10,657 nucleotides of DNA from the NCBI GenBank assembly GCA_025361385.1, contig JANYAJ010000338.1, forward strand, positions 1 to 10,657, written 5' to 3'. This DNA is from Nitrospira sp. (lineage in GTDB: Bacteria; Nitrospirota; Nitrospiria; Nitrospirales; Nitrospiraceae). Below, piece by piece: positions 6,029 through 10,657 of this stretch. The notes under the pieces were generated by a model. That model ran no database searches. It saw only the letters and a list, made by a program, of their open reading frames with translations, and had not been told where the DNA came from. Position numbers and translations under genes: made by a program. Numbering within the stretch: position 1 is the first letter of the stretch; every line of letters begins with the position of its first letter.

Positions 6029-7354
6029 ATGCGTAATGTCGTCATCGTTGACGGATTCCGCACCCCCCTCTGCAAGGAAGGAACCGACTTTCGCGAGACG
6101 GATGCGGACGTGCTGGGGGCCTGGGTCGTCCGCGAAATGATCACGCGGTGCCACCATTGGAATCTCCCGCTTGAGACGATCGATTGCGTCTTGGGCAGCA
6201 ATGTGGCGACTCCGATGCACGCGGTGAATCCCACGCGGGTCGCAGCCGTTACCGGTGGCCTTCCCGCAACGATCCCCGCCGATACGGTAGCCGGGAAAAA
6301 CTGCGGCTCCGGAGTGACAGCACTCTACTATGCGGGGTTGCGGATCAGGAGTGGTGATGCCGACACCGTGCTGGTGATCGGCATGGAGGCGATGAGCCGA
6401 ATCCCCATCGTGTACAACCAGACCGTCGCCAATCTTTTCCTGCAATACGGCAAAGCCAGAAGTCTGCGGGAGCGCACCGCCGGCGCCCTGGCCCTCATTC
6501 CCAAGCTCCTTCATCTCAAGAAATACCCACCGCAAGTCGGTTTGATGATGGGTCTCACAGATCCAATGTGCGACCTCATCATGGGACAGACCGCAGAGAA
6601 TATCGCGAAGGATCCTTCACTGGGCATCTCCCGGCAAGATCAGGACGCGTTTTCCATTCGATCGCACAGACTCGCGGCACAAGCATGGAAGGATGGGCTC
6701 TTTACGGACGAAGTCGTGCCCATGTACGTCCCCGAGAGGAGCGCCTACGTCGCGCGAGACAATGGCATTCGTGAGGATGCCGCTCAGGAAACGTTTCACG
6801 AGGTCAAGCCCGCATTCGACAGGCGCCACGGTTCGGTAACGCCGGCCAACTCCTCGCAAATAACCGATGCGGCCGCAGCGATGCTGCTCATGGAAGAAGA
6901 GAAGGCCCAAGCCCTCGGGTTGCCGGTTCTCGGATACCTGAAAGACTACGCCGATTTTGGGTATGAACCCTCGTGCATGGGCCTGGCCCCCGTCGGAGCC
7001 ATCGCCAAAGTGTTGTCCAAGGCTCGCCTGACCATGAAGGACGTCGCCGTCTGGGAGATTAACGAAGCCTTTGCATCCGTCGTATTGGGGATCATCCGTA
7101 TTCTTGACTCGTCTTCCCTCATGGAACGCAAATTCGGCCGTTATGGGTGGACCGAACGTCTCGGTGAAATTCCCCCCGACGATCTCAACCCGCATGGAGG
7201 CGCGATCGCGCTCGGGCATCCAGTGGGCGTCTCGGGTCTACGCTTGGCCATGACCTCCCTGTTCGAACTCACGCGCCGGGATGCCGAACGGGCCATGATC
7301 AGTGCCTGCGTCGGCGGTGGACAAGGTGTGGCAATGATCTTGGAGAGGAAATAG
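6029..7354 (+). CDS. fadI: 3-ketoacyl-CoA thiolase, FadI-like
   Basis: A 441-residue thiolase catalysing the last beta-oxidation step. The start at 6029 (MRNVVIVDGFRTPLCKEG) is chosen over an in-frame GTG at 5942 because GGACGGAG (6013-6020) lies 8 bases upstream and because the family begins at this Val-Asp-(G/A)-x-R-T-P motif. Catalytic residues are intact: nucleophile Cys92 in GKNCGSG, NEAF (345-348), His389 in NPHGG, His397 in GHPVG, and Cys427 in CVGGGQG. Two insertions, about 131-178 and 360-386, give the larger size typical of FadI/long-chain thiolase beta subunits (E. coli FadI is 436 residues) rather than the ~390 of AtoB types. It is followed after only 2 bases by the FadJ-like gene, so translation is probably coupled, and the order thiolase then multifunctional enzyme matches fadIJ rather than fadBA. 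Distinguishing FadI from close relatives needs a phylogeny. Confidence 0.92.
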   Translation: MRNVVIVDGFRTPLCKEGTDFRETDADVLGAWVVREMITRCHHWNLPLETIDCVLGSNVATPMHAVNPTRVAAVTGGLPATIPADTVAGKNCGSGVTALYYAGLRIRSGDADTVLVIGMEAMSRIPIVYNQTVANLFLQYGKARSLRERTAGALALIPKLLHLKKYPPQVGLMMGLTDPMCDLIMGQTAENIAKDPSLGISRQDQDAFSIRSHRLAAQAWKDGLFTDEVVPMYVPERSAYVARDNGIREDAAQETFHEVKPAFDRRHGSVTPANSSQITDAAAAMLLMEEEKAQALGLPVLGYLKDYADFGYEPSCMGLAPVGAIAKVLSKARLTMKDVAVWEINEAFASVVLGIIRILDSSSLMERKFGRYGWTERLGEIPPDDLNPHGGAIALGHPVGVSGLRLAMTSLFELTRRDAERAMISACVGGGQGVAMILERK

Positions 7355-7356
7355 GT

Positions 7357-9537
7357 ATGTCACAGGATCACGCCATTTCTCCCGGCTTGTTCACACACTT
7401 CAAGACCACAATCCTGGATGATGGCATCTTGCTGGCAGGATTTGATTACTTCGGCAAGCCGGTCAATGTGCTCAACGTGGAGAGCCTGTCGGAGTGGCAG
7501 AAGATCGTGCAATATGCCGAGCAATCCGCCGCCATCAAAGGCGTCGTACTCGTGAGCGTCAAGGAAGGGAATTTCTGTGCGGGGGCCGACCTGGAGCAGA
7601 TGCACGACGCGCAACGGCAACGCTCCTTTCAGGAGATGGAACAACTCGTGATGACTGCGCACCGGCTCTTCGACAGAATGGACCGATCGCCGAAACCGTT
7701 TGTCGCGGCCGTGGAAGGTGCCTGTCTGGGCGGTGGACTCGAGCTGGTGCTGGCCTGCCACGCGCGTATCGCCAGTACCCATCCGAAGACCTGCTTCGCT
7801 CTGCCGGAGGTCAAGCTGGGCATTCTTCCCGGATTCGGCGGCACACAACGTCTCCCTCGGCTGGTCGGCCTACCGGCGGCATTGACCATGATCACAACGG
7901 GTAAAACGGTCTTTCCTCGGCAGGCTCTGCGGATGGGCCTTGCGAACGGGATGGTGGGCTCGATCCCATCCACGATCAGGACCCTGGAGAGGATTCAGAA
8001 AGAAACGCTGGTGCAAGCCACCATTGCAGAGGTTCGCCGTCTCTGTTCGTCTCCAGCCAAACGGCAGCCGCCGCTCCGGGCAAGCCAACGATTCTTGAGC
8101 GCTCCTGGAATTCGTTCGCTCGTCTGTCGCTATGCCCGGCATCACGTCGTCGCGCGTGTCCGACATTTCTATCCCGCTCCGCTCCGTGCCATCGATGCCG
8201 TGGAGAACGGACTGAGGTTGAGTATTCTGGAGGGCTCGCTCACGGTCGAACAGCCGCTCCTGATGGATCTCATGGCCAGCCAGACGTCTTCACATCTCGT
8301 CGGTCTGTTCCTGGCCGGCGAACAAGTGAAACGAAGCGTGGCTCTCCTTCCGATGGTGTCTACGAGGGTGGGTGTGCTGGGAGCCGGATTGATGGGCTCA
8401 CAGATCGCGGGCCAACTCGCTGAAAAAGGCTATGCGGTGGTGCTGCGAGACCTGTCTTCAGACATTCTCGCCAAGGCGATTGGAAGGATCCACACAGCTC
8501 AAACTGCCCAGGTGCGCAAGCGGGCCATCCTTCCATCCGACCTGCGCTATCGCATGATGCGGATTGCACCGACCACCCGCACCAGAGATGTCTGCGCCGC
8601 GCCCCTGGTCATCGAAGCCGTATCGGAGAAACTGGAGGTGAAACGAGCGGTGCTCGCGGAGTTTGAATCGGAGGCCCGCCCCGATGCGATCTTCGCGACG
8701 AATACCTCCTCGTACACCTTGACCGACATTGCCGCGAACGCCGTCCATCCTGAACGGTGTGTGGGGCTCCACTTCTTCAACCCTGTCGCCAGAATGCAGT
8801 TGGTCGAGGTGGTGCGTGCACCCTTCACATCCGACGTCGCCCTCGCGGAAGCCAGTAGCCTTGCCAAACGACTGGGCAAGTTTCCGCTCGTGGTGCATGA
8901 CGGACCTGGATTCCTGGTGAATAGGATTCTCTCACGCTATCTGGCCGAGGCCGTCATCATGGTGGGGGAAGGCATCTCCTTTCAGCGCATAGACACGGTC
9001 GCGAAAAACTTTGGCATGGCCGTAGATAGCGGGCATCCCATGGGCCCGCTAGAACTCATCGACCTGATCGGACTTCCGGTCGCCATCCATGTACTGACAT
9101 CACTCGCCGTGCTGGGGCCTCGCATCGAGTCCCGTGATGCGCTACTGCAGAGCCTCCTTTCCGAACAGCACACACCGCTCACATTTTGGAAGTCCGGAAA
9201 AGAACATGCGCAGGCACTCGACGCAGTCGCGAATTACCGTCGCGAATACCCGTCGGATGCCGGCCCCACCTCCGATGACAGCCTGCATCAGCGCCTGTTT
9301 CTTCCGATGGTCGACGAGGCGGTACGTTGTCTGCGCGACGAGATCGTGGAACATCCCTGGCAGCTCGATTTCGCCCTGACCTATGGGATCGGGTTCCCCG
9401 CGTTCCGCGGAGGCCTTCTCGCTTGGGCGCGCCAGACCATGACGCCCGGGCAGATAACCCAGGAACTTGAATCGCTGGCAGCCACGTATGGTAAACGCTT
9501 TGAGCCCTGTCAGGGACTTTCCAGCGGATGGTGGTAA
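7357..9537 (+). CDS. fadJ: Enoyl-CoA hydratase / 3-hydroxyacyl-CoA dehydrogenase, FadJ/FadB type
   Basis: A 726-residue bifunctional enzyme (E. coli FadJ 714, FadB 729) doing the middle steps of beta-oxidation: hydration of 2-enoyl-CoA and NAD-dependent oxidation of the 3-hydroxyacyl-CoA. The N-terminal crotonase domain (about 20-195) has the oxyanion motif NFCAGADLEQM (72-82), GACLGGGLEL with Glu129, and LPEVKLGILPGFGGTQRLPRL with Glu151; these match the two catalytic Glu residues of FadB (E119, E139). A basic linker (about 200-330) follows. The Rossmann domain carries VGVLGAGLMGSQIA (338-351, NAD binding), EAVSEKLEVK, ATNTSSY and GLHFFNPV with the catalytic His472; the C-terminal domain has DGPGFLVNRIL (515-525) and a duplicated TYGIGFPAFRGG (675-686). 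All catalytic residues are present. It sits 2 bases after fadI and 44 before the acyl-CoA ligase, in one operon. fadB and fadJ cannot be separated by sequence here; fadJ follows the gene order. Confidence 0.93.
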   Translation: MSQDHAISPGLFTHFKTTILDDGILLAGFDYFGKPVNVLNVESLSEWQKIVQYAEQSAAIKGVVLVSVKEGNFCAGADLEQMHDAQRQRSFQEMEQLVMTAHRLFDRMDRSPKPFVAAVEGACLGGGLELVLACHARIASTHPKTCFALPEVKLGILPGFGGTQRLPRLVGLPAALTMITTGKTVFPRQALRMGLANGMVGSIPSTIRTLERIQKETLVQATIAEVRRLCSSPAKRQPPLRASQRFLSAPGIRSLVCRYARHHVVARVRHFYPAPLRAIDAVENGLRLSILEGSLTVEQPLLMDLMASQTSSHLVGLFLAGEQVKRSVALLPMVSTRVGVLGAGLMGSQIAGQLAEKGYAVVLRDLSSDILAKAIGRIHTAQTAQVRKRAILPSDLRYRMMRIAPTTRTRDVCAAPLVIEAVSEKLEVKRAVLAEFESEARPDAIFATNTSSYTLTDIAANAVHPERCVGLHFFNPVARMQLVEVVRAPFTSDVALAEASSLAKRLGKFPLVVHDGPGFLVNRILSRYLAEAVIMVGEGISFQRIDTVAKNFGMAVDSGHPMGPLELIDLIGLPVAIHVLTSLAVLGPRIESRDALLQSLLSEQHTPLTFWKSGKEHAQALDAVANYRREYPSDAGPTSDDSLHQRLFLPMVDEAVRCLRDEIVEHPWQLDFALTYGIGFPAFRGGLLAWARQTMTPGQITQELESLAATYGKRFEPCQGLSSGWW

Positions 9538-9570
9538 TGCCGGACATTGCTTGAACCGACCGGCATGAAA

Positions 9571-9577
9571 GGGAGGG
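9571..9577 (+). promoter_or_regulatory. Ribosome binding site deciding the acyl-CoA ligase start
   Basis: GGGAGGG lies 4 bases before the ATG at 9582. It decides the start, since an earlier ATG at 9565 belongs to another, non-coding frame. Confidence 0.75.
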
Positions 9578-9581
9578 CCTT

Positions 9582-10657
9582 ATGCCCGAACAACCGTGGT
9601 TCCCCCATTACCCCGAGGGAATTCCCCACGAACTCTCTCTTGCTCCCGAAACGCTCGTGGAGATGTTCGCTCGAAGTGCGAACCGGTTCTCACACAGACC
9701 GGCGCTCTATTTTTTCGGAAAGACCCTGTCGTACCAGGAATGTCATGGTCTCGTTGAGCGATTTGCCAGGGGCCTCGCAACCTTGGGAGTTCGCAAGGGC
9801 GATCGCGTCGCCATCTGTCTTCCGAATTCTCCCCAAGCGGTGATCGCCTACTTCGGCATTTTGAGGGCCGGTGGGATCGTCGTCGCCTGCAACCCCACCT
9901 ATACGGAACACGAGCTGACTCACCAGCTTCAAGACGCGGGCGCGCGCGCAATCGTGGTGCTCGACCAGATGTATGAGAAAATCCAGCATCTCGATCTCGC
10001 GCTGATCATCGTCACGCGGATCACCGATTTCATGACGACGATCGCAAAGTATATCTATCAACATCGCAGCGGCCGCCCCCCTGTTGAGATACCGCGCAGC
10101 GAACCAATACTGTTCTTTCACGACGTGCTGGACACTGTGACCCCGGTCGCGCCGGAAGCGCTTCCGATCGTCACCCCAGACGACATCGCCGTGCTTCAAT
10201 ACACGGGTGGCACCACCGGAGTGTCCAAAGGGGCGGAGCTGCGTCATCGCAATCTGACGGCCAATATCCGGCAGCTCATCAGCTGGTTCGCGCCTGCCGA
10301 ACGAGTGGAGAGCTTCCTCGCAGCGCTTCCGCTCTTTCACGTGTTTGGAATGACCGTTACGCAAAATATCTGTTTGGCCGTCGGAGGCTGCATGGTGCTG
10401 GTCCCCGATCCTCGAAACATGCCCGTGCTTCTGACGCTTCTTCGCAAGAAAAACCCCACCGTCATCACACTGGTGCCCGCACTGGTACGAAAACTCCTCG
10501 ATCACTGTGCGGCGGAAGATTTTTCTGCGGCAAGGTTTGTGATCTGCGGCGGATCCGCCCTCCCCTATGAGCTCCTCAAGAAATTCAAAGAACGGACCGG
10601 CCACCTGATCATCGAGGGATACGGTCTGTCCGAAGCGTCCCCGGTTACCCATTGCAA
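9582..10657 (+). CDS. fadD: Long-chain acyl-CoA synthetase (AMP-forming ligase), 3' partial
   Basis: The first 358 codons of an ANL-superfamily enzyme that activates a fatty acid with ATP and CoA via an acyl-adenylate; the gene runs off the window. It begins MPEQPWFPHYPEGIP and continues with LVRKGDRVAICLPNSPQ-type core (KGDRVAICLPNSPQA, about residues 73-87) and GGIVVACNPTYTEHEL. The ATP-binding P-loop YTGGTTGVSKGA is at 207-218, followed by RHRNLTAN and LPLFHVFGMT, and the second motif EGYGLSEASPVT begins at Glu345. These fit long-chain FadD-type ligases better than short-chain or aromatic ligases. Start ATG 9582 is set by GGGAGGG (9571-9577). Placed last in the visible operon, it supplies acyl-CoA for the other enzymes here. 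Substrate length is inferred from context. Confidence 0.93.
   Translation, partial: MPEQPWFPHYPEGIPHELSLAPETLVEMFARSANRFSHRPALYFFGKTLSYQECHGLVERFARGLATLGVRKGDRVAICLPNSPQAVIAYFGILRAGGIVVACNPTYTEHELTHQLQDAGARAIVVLDQMYEKIQHLDLALIIVTRITDFMTTIAKYIYQHRSGRPPVEIPRSEPILFFHDVLDTVTPVAPEALPIVTPDDIAVLQYTGGTTGVSKGAELRHRNLTANIRQLISWFAPAERVESFLAALPLFHVFGMTVTQNICLAVGGCMVLVPDPRNMPVLLTLLRKKNPTVITLVPALVRKLLDHCAAEDFSAARFVICGGSALPYELLKKFKERTGHLIIEGYGLSEASPVTHC

Noticed and set aside
9690..10652. 320-residue minus-strand open frame
   Set aside because: Antisense to the acyl-CoA ligase, whose motifs are intact; the protein has no recognisable features.
1..10657. CRISPR arrays, toxin-antitoxin pairs, restriction or other defence genes, tRNAs
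   Set aside because: Looked for in the frames and repeats; no repeat-spacer pattern or matching protein motifs seen.

Overview
This window reads as chromosomal DNA from a Gram-negative-type bacterium. The gene set (a YfdX protein, a class A small heat-shock protein, and a divergent fatty-acid degradation cluster) and the codon use would fit Nitrospirota/Nitrospira-like bacteria. That lineage call is inference from general resemblance; no rRNA or other marker gene is present.

Left part (1-2672) is a loosely packed stress/accessory stretch. It opens inside a yfdX gene whose reading frame is broken by a one-base change in an A-run about 23 codons before its natural end. The in-phase ending, with its own stop at 644-646, is still intact in the next frame. 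Ten bases after that stop is a strong 16-bp stem-loop. A ~690-bp stretch without an intact gene follows. It holds a small remnant of a transposase C-terminus on the minus strand, then several inverted repeats leading into an hsp20 gene with a strong ribosome binding site. A G-run/C-run hairpin, another short inverted repeat and a small 105-residue protein of unknown function come next.

Right part (2673-10657) is a dense beta-oxidation module of two divergent transcription units. The minus-strand unit is an acyl-CoA dehydrogenase with a VLCAD/ACAD9-like C-terminal extension, followed after about 21 bp by an acetyl-CoA acetyltransferase-type thiolase. The plus-strand unit is a FadI-like thiolase, a FadJ/FadB-like trifunctional-alpha type protein (hydratase plus 3-hydroxyacyl-CoA dehydrogenase) and a FadD-like acyl-CoA ligase cut by the window edge. 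Together they cover activation (ligase), first oxidation (dehydrogenase), hydration and second oxidation (FadJ/FadB), and thiolysis (two thiolases). Electron-transfer flavoprotein genes and a regulator are not in the window. The 233-bp divergent intergenic region carries two different perfect 13-bp palindromes, one close to each start codon, which are reasonable candidate operators.

I see no CRISPR array, tRNA, rRNA, defence system or intact mobile element. The region is mostly ordinary metabolism; the best leads are the yfdX frameshift, the palindromes in the divergent promoter region, and the inverted repeats around the IS remnant and hsp20.
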